Assembly (NCBI RefSeq): GCF_002355275.1
Contig: NZ_CP023450.1
Location: 1 to 64,000, forward strand
From: Rhizorhabdus dicambivorans
GTDB taxonomy: Bacteria; Pseudomonadota; Alphaproteobacteria; Sphingomonadales; Sphingomonadaceae
Length of the DNA: 64,000 nucleotides
Direction: 5' to 3'
The notes under the pieces were generated by a model that saw nothing but the letters and a program-made list of their open reading frames with translations, was not told the DNA's origin and searched no databases. Position 1 is the first letter of the stretch. Each line of letters opens with the position of its first letter. Of this stretch, positions 34,997 to 43,489 are shown piece by piece. Made by a program: the position numbers and the translations under genes.

Positions 34997-36489
34997 GCAA
35001 CGGATTCTCGAAATGGTTTATTGCGGCGCTGCCACTGGTCGCTAGCAGCGCCGCCCACGGCGAAACCCTGCGGCAAGCACTGATCCATGCCTATCGCACC
35101 AACCCCAGCTTGACGGCGGCAAGAGCTGGGCTGCGTGCCACCGACGAAGGCGTGCCCATCGCCAAGGCGGCCGGGCGTCCGACACTGAGCGCCACCGCAG
35201 ATTATCAGGAATTCGTTGTGCGATCCGCCAACAGCTTCTCCGCCCCTTTGCGGTCTGCAAATGCCAACGCGAATTTGACATTTCCTCTCTACCAAGGCGG
35301 CCGCGTGAAGAACTCGATCCGCGCCGCCGACGCGCGCGTGGAGGCCGGGCGGGCGAACTTGCGTTTCACCGAAGCCGATGTCTTCACGGCCATTGTCTCG
35401 GTCTACATGGACGTCATGCGCGACGATGCGGTCGTCGAACTCAACCGCCGCAATGTCGCTGTCCTCGAGACGAACCTCCAGGCTTCACAAGACCGCTTCG
35501 AAGTGGGGGATCTGACCCGCACCGATGTTGCCCAATCCGAAGCGCGTCTCGCAGTGGCGCGAGGCCAGCTGGAGACGGCACTGGCACAGCTGGATACCAG
35601 CCTTGAGAATTATCTCCGCTTCGTCGGCCTGCCCGCGCGCGACCTCGAGCAGCCGCCGGCCTTGCCGGGGTTGCCCGGAACGCCTGCCCAGGCCGTCGCG
35701 ATCGCGGTCGAGAACAATCCCCAGCTTCTCGCCGCAAAGGCAGACGCAAGGGCCGCGCGCTACGATGTCCGCGTGGCGGGCGCATCGCGCCTGCCCAGGC
35801 TCTCGGCGGTTGGAAGCGGCGGCTACAACAATTATCTGGGCTCGCTCACCAGCACACTGCCTGGGCGCGTCTTTCAACAGGCGCAAACGACGGCAACCAT
35901 CGGGCTTTCGGCAACCATCCCCCTTTATCAAGGGGGCCTGCCCGCGGCCCAAGTGCGGCGCGCTACCGCCCTTGAAAGCCAGGCGCTCGAGCAGACCATA
36001 TTCATCGAGCGCCGTGTCGTCGCGGAAGCCCGTGCCGCCTATTCGCGCTATCAGGCGACGCAGGCCGTGATCCAGTCATCCAGGGCCGCGATCGCGGCGA
36101 ATGAGCTCGCACTGGAGGGCGTCCGTGCCGAGAACACAGTCGGTACCCGCAATGTTCTCGACGTGCTCAATGCGGAGCAGGAGCTTCTCAATAGCCGCGT
36201 GCAACTCGTGACCGCCGAGCGCGATGCCTATGTCGCAGGTTTCACCCTGCTCGCGGCAATGGGTCGGGCGGAAGCGCGCGATCTCAATCTTTTCGGAGGG
36301 ACGCTGTTCGAACCGGGCTTCAGCCGCAAGACGACGCCTGGCCCGCCAGCGCTCGACATTGATCCCGACAGCGGCATCGAATTTGTTCCGGCGGCGCCCG
36401 GTCATTCTGTCGATGACGGTGTGCCGCCCACGGCCGTGCGTCCAGCACCACTGGAACTGCGCGCTCCCGATAGCGCGGACAGACCATGA
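34993..36489 (+). CDS. TolC-family outer-membrane channel
   Basis: A 498-residue outer-membrane protein. After a signal peptide (A-A-H-G-E) it reads L-R-Q-A-L-I-H-A-Y-R-T-N-P-S-L-T-A-A-R-A, then Y-Q-G-G-R-V-K-N-S-I-R-A-A-D-A-R-V-E-A-G, and a second copy I-P-L-Y-Q-G-G-L-P-A-A. These repeats are like the type I secretion TolC proteins rather than CzcC. It starts at GTG 34993, overlapping the ATPase stop (GTGA), so the two are translationally coupled. It may provide an exit for metal that the ATPase puts in the periplasm. Confidence 0.85.
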   Translation: MSNGFSKWFIAALPLVASSAAHGETLRQALIHAYRTNPSLTAARAGLRATDEGVPIAKAAGRPTLSATADYQEFVVRSANSFSAPLRSANANANLTFPLYQGGRVKNSIRAADARVEAGRANLRFTEADVFTAIVSVYMDVMRDDAVVELNRRNVAVLETNLQASQDRFEVGDLTRTDVAQSEARLAVARGQLETALAQLDTSLENYLRFVGLPARDLEQPPALPGLPGTPAQAVAIAVENNPQLLAAKADARAARYDVRVAGASRLPRLSAVGSGGYNNYLGSLTSTLPGRVFQQAQTTATIGLSATIPLYQGGLPAAQVRRATALESQALEQTIFIERRVVAEARAAYSRYQATQAVIQSSRAAIAANELALEGVRAENTVGTRNVLDVLNAEQELLNSRVQLVTAERDAYVAGFTLLAAMGRAEARDLNLFGGTLFEPGFSRKTTPGPPALDIDPDSGIEFVPAAPGHSVDDGVPPTAVRPAPLELRAPDSADRP

Positions 36490-36735
36490 AGACCTTTGCC
36501 TCATGCACGTTAGCTCGGCCTCAAGAGCGATTGAGGGAATGCACAGGTTCCGACCTCGGAACTGAGGGCCAGGGTCTAAGGCTTATTGATCGAACCTTTC
36601 GCCGCACGAACGGACCAATGCTGCGCCGCGATGCCATGCTCGACTCCTCCGGCATGCCCTTGCAGACGCCGAGCTGCCGACAGAGCGGTGATCCAATGAC
36701 GGAGCAAAGCGCCGATCCGCAAAAGGAGACCGTCC

Positions 36736-37674
36736 ATGTCCGACAAGCTGGATAATCCGGTGACCGGCAAGCCCAATATTGCGGCACCGCCGGCGCATGA
36801 TCACGGCAAAGATGCGAACAGCCGGATGCTGGTGTTCGCCCTCATTCTCACCAGCACTTTCCTCGTCGTGGAAGTAATCGGTTCATTTGTCTTCAACAGC
36901 CTCGCCCTTCTTTCGGACGCCGGCCACATGCTGACCGACGTCGCAGCGCTGGCCATCGCTCTCATGGCGATCCGGATCGGAGCGCGTCCGGCCGATGATC
37001 AACGGACCTTCGGCTACAGACGCTTCGAGATCTTGGCGGCCGCATTCAACGCGCTCATGCTCTTTGCCGTCGCGATTTATGTTTTGGTGGAAGCAATCAA
37101 CCGCTTCCGCGATCCCGAACCCGTGCAGTCGGGGGGCATGCTCGCCGTCGCGATAGCCGGTCTGATCATCAATCTGGTGTCGATGCGCTTGTTGCAGTCC
37201 GGCAAGGAGCGGAGCCTCAATCTCAAAGGCGCATATCTCGAAGTCTGGGCTGACATGCTCGGCTCGATCGGGGTCATCGCCGGGGCGATAGCCATTCGCT
37301 TCACCGGTATGACCTGGATCGATCCGGTCGTCGCGGTCGGCATCGGCCTTTGGGTGCTCCCGCGGACCTGGATTTTGCTGCGCGATACGGCGAACGTCCT
37401 GCTGGAGGGCGTGCCGCGTGGCATGTCCCTGGATGAGGTGCGCAGGGCGATCGGCGCGGTCCCGGGCGTGCAAAGTGCCCATGATCTTCACGTCTGGTCG
37501 ATCACAAGCGGCAATGTCAGCTGCTCTGTTCACGTCGTGGTCGATGACATCGCGCAAGCGGAGGCGACACGGAACCGCGTGGCACAGATGCTCGCGCAGG
37601 CCTTTCAAATCGAGCACGCGACCATCCAGACCGAAAGTAAAGAGTGCGCGGAGGTGCGTTCCACGCACACCTGA
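36736..37674 (+). CDS. czcD: CzcD-type cation diffusion facilitator
   Basis: A 312-residue CDF zinc/cobalt/cadmium exporter. The site motifs are S-D-A-G-H-M-L-T-D in TM2 and E-V-W-A-D-M-L-G-S in TM5, with six helices and a C-terminal cytoplasmic domain (D-L-H-V-W-S-I-T-S-G-N-V-S-C-S-V-H). The N-terminus has a short His/Asp tail. It moves Zn/Co/Cd from cytosol to periplasm. AAGGAG precedes ATG 36736. It is separated from the TolC gene by 246 bases in which I see no gene. Confidence 0.9.
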   Translation: MSDKLDNPVTGKPNIAAPPAHDHGKDANSRMLVFALILTSTFLVVEVIGSFVFNSLALLSDAGHMLTDVAALAIALMAIRIGARPADDQRTFGYRRFEILAAAFNALMLFAVAIYVLVEAINRFRDPEPVQSGGMLAVAIAGLIINLVSMRLLQSGKERSLNLKGAYLEVWADMLGSIGVIAGAIAIRFTGMTWIDPVVAVGIGLWVLPRTWILLRDTANVLLEGVPRGMSLDEVRRAIGAVPGVQSAHDLHVWSITSGNVSCSVHVVVDDIAQAEATRNRVAQMLAQAFQIEHATIQTESKECAEVRSTHT

Positions 37675-37736
37675 CCGCCAATGTATTTCGCCCAAGTTGA
37701 AGGCTCAGATCTTCAGACAACCGAGAGGAGACAATC

Positions 37737-38033
37737 ATGAGTTCAGCCGCAGATGCAGGACAAGGCATGCTCTGCCCCGTTTGCAAGGTCACGCTGTCGA
37801 TCTCCGAGCGGCAGGGCGTCGAAATCGACTTCTGCCCGCAATGCCGCGGGGTGTGGCTCGATCGCGGGGAGCTCGACAAGATCATCGAGCGCTCCGAAAC
37901 CGCCATGCCGCAGCCGCCCCGGGACGAAAGTCGGGAGGGCTCCCAGCCATGGGGGCACCAAGACGACCGCCACCGTTCGGGCCACCATGGTTATAAGCGC
38001 CGGCGCGGCTTTCTTTCGGACCTGTTCGACTGA
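37737..38033 (+). CDS. zf-TFIIB zinc-ribbon protein
   Basis: A 98-residue protein with a TFIIB-like zinc ribbon: M-L-C-P-V-C-K-V-T-L, then F-C-P-Q-C-R-G-V-W-L-D-R-G-E-L-D-K-I-I. The C-terminal half is His/Arg-rich (H-Q-D-D-R-H-R-S-G-H-H-G-Y-K-R-R-R-G). Such proteins are common small zinc proteins of unknown role. It follows czcD after 62 bases, with AGGAG before ATG 37737, so it is probably co-transcribed and may bind zinc or nucleic acid. Confidence 0.8.
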   Translation: MSSAADAGQGMLCPVCKVTLSISERQGVEIDFCPQCRGVWLDRGELDKIIERSETAMPQPPRDESREGSQPWGHQDDRHRSGHHGYKRRRGFLSDLFD

Positions 38034-38077
38034 TCAGAAGCTGACCCGCCGCACGAGCGGCGGCCCGGGAGAGAAGC

Positions 38078-38557
38078 ATGTTCGCAGAAGAAAATGAAAC
38101 AATCCTGCATGCCTCGCCGCCCAAGGTTTGGGCGGCACTCACCCGCTTTGACGACTATCCGCGGTGGAGCCCGTTTGTTCGGATTTCCGGGCAGCTCGAG
38201 CAAGGCGCGCTTGTCGAATACTCCTTCAGGATGAGATCGAACAAACCGCGGTTTTGGACCGTCGACGCCCGCATCACAGCGCTCGAGCCGCAAAGATGCA
38301 TGACCTTCCGCTTCGGATTTGGCGGACTGATGACGTTCGAGGAGAGCTATTGCGTTGTACCCGTCCCCGTTGGGTCGCGGCTGGTTCACAGCTTTCGCTG
38401 CACCGGCCTTCTCTCCGCGCTGAAGCACAGGAATATGCGGAAAAATTTCGCCAAGATGCTCGAGATCACCGACCGGCTGTTTCAGCGGCACCTCACGCCT
38501 GCTCGGCCTCCGTCGCCCAAGAAACGTCCGAGGAAGGGATTTCGGCCGAATGCCTGA
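38078..38557 (+). CDS. SRPBCC family protein (copy 2)
   Basis: A 159-residue SRPBCC protein. The segment L-H-A-S-P-P-K-V-W-A-A-L-T-R-F-D-D-Y-P-R-W-S-P-F is typical of the first part, followed by strands F-R-M-R-S-N-K-P-R-F-W-T-V-D-A. It resembles the gene at 31855 in fold but not in detail. The C-terminus is basic (P-K-K-R-P-R-K-G-F-R-P). Ligand unknown. GGGAGAG lies before ATG 38078. Probably in the czcD operon. Confidence 0.75.
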   Translation: MFAEENETILHASPPKVWAALTRFDDYPRWSPFVRISGQLEQGALVEYSFRMRSNKPRFWTVDARITALEPQRCMTFRFGFGGLMTFEESYCVVPVPVGSRLVHSFRCTGLLSALKHRNMRKNFAKMLEITDRLFQRHLTPARPPSPKKRPRKGFRPNA

Positions 38558-38644
38558 CGGGTCCGCGAGTTTGGTCCCCCGCAAGCGATTTTCGGGAGAA
38601 AGGCACCCGCCAGACGGTGCCATCTTCCCTTGCGGCGCGGACCA

Positions 38645-38676
38645 CGCCGTGGGCGCGCGCCCCCGCGCCCACGGCG
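38645..38676. repeat. GC-rich hairpin, GCCGTGGGCG core (copy 1)
   Basis: CGCCGTGGGCGC (38645-38656) and GCGCCCACGGCG (38665-38676) form a perfect 12-base stem with an eight-base loop. The core GCCGTGGGCG and its complement also occur in the hairpin at 42551-42597. It lies between the SRPBCC gene and a lipoprotein gene and could be a terminator or REP-like element. Confidence 0.6.
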
Positions 38677-38745
38677 ACACCCTACGAGGTGAAATTCAGA
38701 CGTTGGTCGATCCTGCTCGAAGCGAGATATATGGAAGGATGGACT

Positions 38746-39159
38746 ATGATTTTTTCCTTGAAGGATGAAGGTTTGCTCCACCGCATCCCTCCGTCGCGCC
38801 GCCTGTTCCCTCTTCTCTTGGCAGTTCCCTTTGTTGGCTTTCTCGCCGGATGTTCTGAACCGGATCAGACCAACGCACGCAACGCTGCTACGAACACAAC
38901 AGCCTCTATCCAAATGCCGCCCGCCATCGTGGCCAGTCATACCTACAGATGCGTGGGTGGGGATGTCCTCTATATCGACTTTCTGGCGGACGAAACGTCC
39001 ATCAATGTCAAGCGCGGGCCTACTGGCCCGTCACTCCGCTTGACGGCGCCAGCCCAAGGGCTCGCCTATGTAGGCGACGGTATGAATCTCACGCTCAATG
39101 GCAAGGACATCAAACTTGATGAGCCAAAAAAGCCCTCCCGCACATGCAAACGCGCCTGA
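38746..39159 (+). CDS. Lipoprotein with MliC-like domain
   Basis: A 137-residue lipoprotein. The lipobox is F-L-A-G-C with lipidated Cys 36, followed by an Asn/Thr/Ala linker. The C-terminal domain starts H-T-Y-R-C-V-G-G-D-V-L-Y-I-D-F and ends S-R-T-C-K-R-A. The two Cys frame and G-L-A-Y-V-G-D-G pattern are those of the MliC/PliC lysozyme-inhibitor superfamily, although function may differ. ATG 38746 follows GGAAGGA; ATG 38731 is also in frame. A related protein is at 40000 on the minus strand. Confidence 0.68.
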   Translation: MIFSLKDEGLLHRIPPSRRLFPLLLAVPFVGFLAGCSEPDQTNARNAATNTTASIQMPPAIVASHTYRCVGGDVLYIDFLADETSINVKRGPTGPSLRLTAPAQGLAYVGDGMNLTLNGKDIKLDEPKKPSRTCKRA

Positions 39160-39230
39160 CGCCAACGCTCTAATCCGCAGCCGACGGCAAAGCCGGATGA
39201 AGATGCACCGAAATTGAAGGGGGAGTTGCA

Positions 39231-39641
39231 ATGAACAGAGGCATTTATGCTCTGCCAGTCATCACCATCCTGGGTCTTCTAGCCGGTTGTGTCTCCGGTC
39301 CACCACTCCAGACCACAATCATTGTCAGCCCCAGTAAGCCACTCGAAATCTATGGCGTCCGTACCTATCGGACAAACAAGGGCGTCCTCGTGATGGGAAG
39401 AGTCCGGCGGCCGATGCTTTTTCGAGGACCCGTTTGGGGTCATCTCCATGTTGAAGGCCTGTTCGACGACAGGCGCGCACCGATCGTTGCGGACACCAGA
39501 TGGGGAACATTGTCACCGCGGGGGAGCCGATCCGCATCGTTCAGCGCTGAACTGCCGACGACCGACCCGCTTGAGATCAAGAGTGTCAGGATCGAGTATC
39601 GAGCTGAGAGGGATCGAGCCAGGCCACCGCATCTCGACTAA
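39231..39641 (+). CDS. Small lipoprotein, function unknown
   Basis: A 136-residue lipoprotein. The signal ends L-L-A-G-C with Cys 20. The mature protein is beta-rich (T-I-I-V-S-P-S-K-P-L-E-I-Y-G-V-R-T-Y, later L-F-R-G-P-V-W-G-H-L-H-V-E) with an R-A-R-P-P-H-L-D end. No named family was recognised. GGGGGAG precedes ATG 39231. It follows the MliC-like lipoprotein after 71 bases. Confidence 0.65.
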   Translation: MNRGIYALPVITILGLLAGCVSGPPLQTTIIVSPSKPLEIYGVRTYRTNKGVLVMGRVRRPMLFRGPVWGHLHVEGLFDDRRAPIVADTRWGTLSPRGSRSASFSAELPTTDPLEIKSVRIEYRAERDRARPPHLD

Positions 39642-39770
39642 AAACAAGGACCGGGATGAAAAGCCGGCGTTTCAATCCACCGTCAGAACCGTCGGCACGG
39701 TATCCAGCTTACTTTTCCGGCTTCGCCTGTCCGCACTGGCGGATCGTAGACGCGCGTTCCTTGGCGTCCG

Positions 39771-39968
39771 CTATGCGTCTGTTAATCTATGAATGACATA
39801 GGATAAACCCGCGCACAACAGGAACACTATCCACGACCAAAACAACCTGACATCAACGACTTTGATTTCGATGGGATTGACAACATCACGTATCAATCCT
39901 TGAGTGTCTTGGATCAAGTAAGCAAAGATAAGCGACGCGATGGCGCCGATAATCATTGATTTTAGCAT
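39771..39968 (-). CDS. Small two-helix membrane protein
   Basis: A 65-residue protein with two helices: I-I-G-A-I-A-S-L-I-F-A-Y-L near the N-terminus and W-S-W-I-V-F-L-L-C-A-G-L-S near the C-terminus. ATG at 39968 has GGAG six bases upstream; ATG 39980 is in frame but has no ribosome site. No family recognised. The AT-rich sequence and codon use differ from neighbours, which suggests separate origin. Confidence 0.5.
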   Translation of the reverse strand: MLKSMIIGAIASLIFAYLIQDTQGLIRDVVNPIEIKVVDVRLFWSWIVFLLCAGLSYVIHRLTDA

Positions 39969-39999
39969 TATGCTCTCCATTTGAACAATTCAGCCCGAG

Positions 40000-40353
40000 C
40001 TATTCCAAACGGCAACGAAGCGTGGAATTGGCATCACGAAACGAAGCAAACCGACCTTGCAGGGTTAACCGGACGCTCTCGCCTTCAAAACCATTACCTT
40101 GCCCAGATGCGCGCAGATGAATCGGATCAGAATAGGGCGGGCGGTGGAGGCGTATCTCACCATTGCGAAGCAATTGTATGATCATCACGCTTTCGTCGTC
40201 GCACGTAAATGTTCGACTCGTGACAATTTTGTCGTCAGATGGACTAGATTCCGCAGCTTGATTTGCCATCGATTGGGCGCTGCGCTCGGAGTCGTTGGGC
40301 GTTCTTGAGCAGCTTGCCAGAAGCAAATAGAATAACTGCAGTCCAAATTTGAC
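40000..40353 (-). CDS. MliC-like small lipoprotein (start uncertain)
   Basis: The C-terminal part is clearly coding: R-T-F-T-C-D-D-E-S-V-M-I-I-Q-L-L, then L-R-A-S-G-Q-G-N-G-F-E-G, then T-L-R-C-R-L-E. It aligns with the protein at 38746-39159 (both Cys, the L-x-A-x-x-Q-G segment and L-T-L-x-G). A hydrophobic stretch with lipobox L-L-A-S-C lies about 80 residues before the end, so it should be a lipoprotein. No ATG or GTG begins just before it; a run of seven C (about 40366-40372) nearby could hide a frame error. Treat the start as unknown. Confidence 0.5.
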   Translation of the reverse strand, partial: VKFGLQLFYLLLASCSRTPNDSERSAQSMANQAAESSPSDDKIVTSRTFTCDDESVMIIQLLRNGEIRLHRPPYSDPIHLRASGQGNGFEGESVRLTLQGRFASFRDANSTLRCRLE

Positions 40354-40469
40354 ACCCCCTGTGTCGGGGGGGAATCTTCGTAATGATGCCCTTTGTGGAC
40401 TAGCACCTGTATTTTCGTCGTTCCGATCTTCCTCTTCGACGGCCGAACGTATCCGGATCCATGGCTTTC

Positions 40470-40658
40470 TCACAAGCAAAGCCCCTCCCAAAACTGGAGC
40501 GCCAGCGACACATACGCGGCGATGCCGACTGCGATGGCTATCCCGAGCGTTTGGAGCTGACGCGCCGTCGCGGGTGTTTGTCCGCGGGCGATGGAAGCCG
40601 CGAACACGGCAAGGTGGACCAGCAGGTAGACGGCGAGCACCACGCACAGCGCGGCCAT
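40470..40658 (-). CDS. Small hydrophobic protein
   Basis: A 62-residue protein with two hydrophobic segments (A-L-C-V-V-L-A-V-Y-L-L-V-H-L-A-V-F-A, and L-G-I-A-I-A-V-G-I-A-A-Y-V-S-L) and a short polar link. GGAG lies eight bases before ATG 40658. The frame continues upstream to 40895 but that part is Arg-rich and looks like noise. No family recognised. Possibly membrane-bound. Confidence 0.5.
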   Translation of the reverse strand: MAALCVVLAVYLLVHLAVFAASIARGQTPATARQLQTLGIAIAVGIAAYVSLALQFWEGLCL

Positions 40659-40898
40659 GATCTCATCTCCGGCCGTCGCGGTACAGAAGCGGCGTTGGCG
40701 GTGCGCTGCCGGCACTAGCAGGTAGAGTGAAGGCGGCAGCGGAAGCAGCGACAGCGCGTATAGGAACCACGTGCGCCGTCCAAAGCGCCGTCGCCGGACC
40801 CGGCGCCTTCGCGAAACTCGCAAGAGTCGGCGGTCCTCGTCGCAGAACGCCGGAGCCCTGCGGTTCGCCCGCCATGCGATGTGAAAAGCGACCACAGC

Positions 40899-42289
40899 TC
40901 AAGCCTCCACGAGAAAGGGCTGTAAGGAAAAGTACAGCATCCCGATGACGCAAAGCCCCATAATCAGCGTTGCCGCCCAGCCGAGGAGCGCGAGCCCTCC
41001 TCCAATCGCCCACCGACCCATGACGTCCTCCCTCCGTGCGACCAGCATCATTGCGATCATGACGGGCACCGCGACGACGCCATTCAGCACCGCGCTCCAG
41101 TAGAGCGCCTCGATTGGCTTTATCGAGGCGAGATTGAGCAACATCCCAACCGCAGTCGCGACAGCGATGGTGCCGTAAAAGGCACGAGCTTCGAGCGGCC
41201 GGCGACCGAGTCCCACCGGCCAGTGCAGCGCCTCACCCACGGCATAAGCTGCCGAACCCGCAAGAACGGGCACCGCGAGCAAGCCGGTCCCGATGATGCC
41301 GGCTCCGAACAAAGCGAATGCGTAAGACCCCGCGACGGTCGCAACGCCTCGGCGGCTTGCGCCGATGACTCAATCGCGACGGGCCCGCTTCGCGCCGCCA
41401 CCGCAGCCATCGAGATTAAAATCGCCAAGGCAATGAGATTCGAGAAGCCCATCCCGATCATGGTGTCGAGCTCGATCCGTTCGATCGCTTGCTGGCCCCC
41501 GTCGCCGTTTCGGACGAGCGGCTCCTGCCGCGGTCGCTCGTGAAGGTCCTCGGCCTCCTGGCTCGCCTGCCAGAAGAACAGGTAGGGACTGATCGTCGTT
41601 CCGAAAATTGCGACGAGCGTGGTTAGATAACTGGATTGCCAGATGATATGCGGCCGCACAATGCTCGCAAAGACAGTCCGCCAAGCGACGTCAGCAAGCA
41701 CAACCGCAATCAAATAGGCGAGCAGCGTGGCAGCGAGCCACTTGAGCACGGAGACATACCTCTTATATTTGAGAAATACCTCCATCGTGATCGACGCGAC
41801 GCCAAAGAGCAGGACAAGGGCGAACTGATTGCCCCCGATCAGCAACCGCGTCGCGTCGGCCATCGCGCCCAGATCTGCGCCGATGTTGATCACGTTGGCG
41901 ACGAGAAGCAGGGTGACGGTGACCTGCAAAATCGGACCGGGGTAATATCGACGAAGATTGCCGGCCAGGCCGTGGCCGGTGGTCCGCCCGATCCGCGCGC
42001 TGATAATCTGCACCGCCGACATAAGCGGATAGGTGAAAAGCAGCGACCACGCGAGACCGAGCCCGAACTGCGCCCCGGCCTGGCTGTAGGTCGCAATGCC
42101 GCTCGGATCATCGTCGGACGCGCCCGTAACCAGTCCCGGACCAAGAATTTCGCGCAGGCGTGGCTTCGAAGGTTCGCCCGCGGCTTCTTGCTCGGCTTCG
42201 CGAGGCGAACCATTGTCGTTGCTCGGGGTGAACTTCGTCGCGGGGCTTAGATTGCCGGACAGGGCTCGAGGATCGTTGCTCTCGGTCAT
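40899..42289 (-). pseudogene. Nramp-family divalent metal transporter, one frameshift
   Basis: A transporter of about 463 residues when repaired. TM1 has D-P-S-G-I-A-T-Y-S-Q-A-G (in place of D-P-G-N) and TM6 has S-P-Y-L-F-F-W-Q-A-S-Q-E (in place of M-P-H), the variant found in a divergent Nramp-related group. A single base is lost near 41330-41342; after it the frame continues into I-I-G-T-G-L-L-A-V-P-V-L-A-G-S-A-A-Y-A and ends F-L-V-E-A. Without the repair translation ends early. Substrate (Mn, Fe, Mg or Co) cannot be predicted. It is transcribed toward the small hydrophobic gene. Confidence 0.78.
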
Positions 42290-42907
42290 GCGCGCACCCG
42301 CGCCAGAAGGTGCACGGCTCGAGCCCCGGAGGCGCCGGGACGGTGACCAACGGATTTTTTGGCGACCGTCGGAACAGGCGCGGCCCGCAGACGAGCAACT
42401 TGGGGCCTGTTCGGTGCATTCGGAGCGATGCTAGTGCCGGCCCGCCTATTCGGTCCGCGGCGGTGCGACGGGACCCGTGCAAGATCCGTCACCGGAAACA
42501 TCGCTCCGAAGCGGAGGGCGAGCACTGGGCGCCCGTCCACCCGATTTTCCGCCGTGGGCGGGGAGGCAGGGATCGACATGAGCCTCCCGCCCACGGCGTG
42601 GTTCCGGAGCCATGACGCGGCGTCCCTCTTTTCAGGGGGCAAGGGGACGCTCCTCCGGCAAAGGCTGGGGAACCAAGCTGGCATTGGAAAAGAACTCGCT
42701 TGGCCAAGGCGTGGCGCGAGCGGACAGGATGACCCAAAGCGCCTGAATACGCGATCTCGACCCACGCCAACGGGCGCTAATTCGCCTGCCGCTGTCCTCG
42801 ATTGATTTCTGGATGCCCAGCCTTTGCGAGCATCGAGCGCCTGAACCGACACCTCAGCCTCCCGACAAGCACGATCCTTGACTGCACGAAGCAGTCCCTC
42901 GGTCGGC
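42290..42907. other. Intergenic region with a large hairpin
   Basis: About 620 bases with no gene I can support. A 188-codon minus frame (42286-42852) is Arg/Pro/Ser-rich with no motif and is judged non-coding. The main structure is the inverted repeat at 42551-42597. Confidence 0.5.
42551..42597. repeat. GC-rich hairpin, GCCGTGGGCG core (copy 2)
   Basis: GCCGTGGGCGGGGAGGC (42551-42567) and GCCTCCCGCCCACGGC (42582-42597) pair over 16 bases with one bulged G and a 14-base loop. The same GCCGTGGGCG core is in the hairpin at 38645-38676. Confidence 0.6.
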
Positions 42908-43297
42908 TTAGGCTTGTGGTGGCCGCTCTGGTCCCGCGGCGAGCAGGTCGCTTACGAGCCGTTCAGACGTTGCAACGGGATTCAGTGGTGCCGTCTGAAT
43001 TACAGGTTCGATGCTATTCGCGACCGTATGCGCGACTTGCGAATGTCCACAATGGGCATGTTGACAAAGCATTGCATGCCGCGATGGGCTCGAAGGCTTG
43101 TTTTGCGGCTGTTCGCCAACATCCTTTAACCGCACCACGTTCTGCTGGACCTGGGTGACGGGTGTTGCCAATTGACCGGCGGCCCCCGCCTGGAGGCAAC
43201 CCGCTTCAGACAGCGAAGGCAACAGCAGGGCAGACAGGATCGTCAGGGCAATCACAACCCTCGCGTGCCATCCACCAAGGCGCTGCCTGACTTGCAT
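42908..43297 (-). CDS. Small exported protein with RPPxA tail (copy 3)
   Basis: A 129-residue exported protein. The ATG at 43297 follows AAGGAG closely; the signal peptide (V-V-I-A-L-T-I-L-S-A-L-L-L-P-S-L-S-E-A-G) is good. The mature part has A-M-L-C-Q-H-A-H-C-G-H-S-Q, a Cys/His cluster, and ends P-E-R-P-P-Q-A, like the small proteins before the two czc operons. No efflux operon follows here, since the neighbour is the Nramp pseudogene after a 600-base gap. A perfect palindrome upstream (43329-43349) may control it. Confidence 0.65.
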   Translation of the reverse strand: MQVRQRLGGWHARVVIALTILSALLLPSLSEAGCLQAGAAGQLATPVTQVQQNVVRLKDVGEQPQNKPSSPSRHAMLCQHAHCGHSQVAHTVANSIEPVIQTAPLNPVATSERLVSDLLAAGPERPPQA

Positions 43298-43328
43298 CCG
43301 CTCCTTCCGCACCTTCAGTGCTGCGACG

Positions 43329-43349
43329 ACGTTACCGTAAGCGTAACGT
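43329..43349. promoter_or_regulatory. Operator-like palindrome
   Basis: ACGTTAC (43329-43335) and GTAACGT (43343-43349) are perfect inverted arms with a seven-base spacer. It is 32 bases before the ATG of the small exported protein. The form is like a TetR-type or other dimeric repressor site; no matching regulator gene is beside it. Confidence 0.55.
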
Positions 43350-43489
43350 ATTGTGAACGAGAAAACCTACCGCCTTTTTGCCGCAAGTCTACGGCCGCTT
43401 GTTCGCGGTTGTAAGCGCACGCCCGACACCATCCGGTCGAGCCGTCGAAACGGCACAGGTCTATGCACGGCGACTTCACAGCAACCTCG

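Noticed and set aside
42286-42852. Minus-strand 188-codon frame
   Set aside because: Composition is Arg/Pro/Ser-rich, there is no ribosome site and it crosses a large hairpin; judged non-coding.
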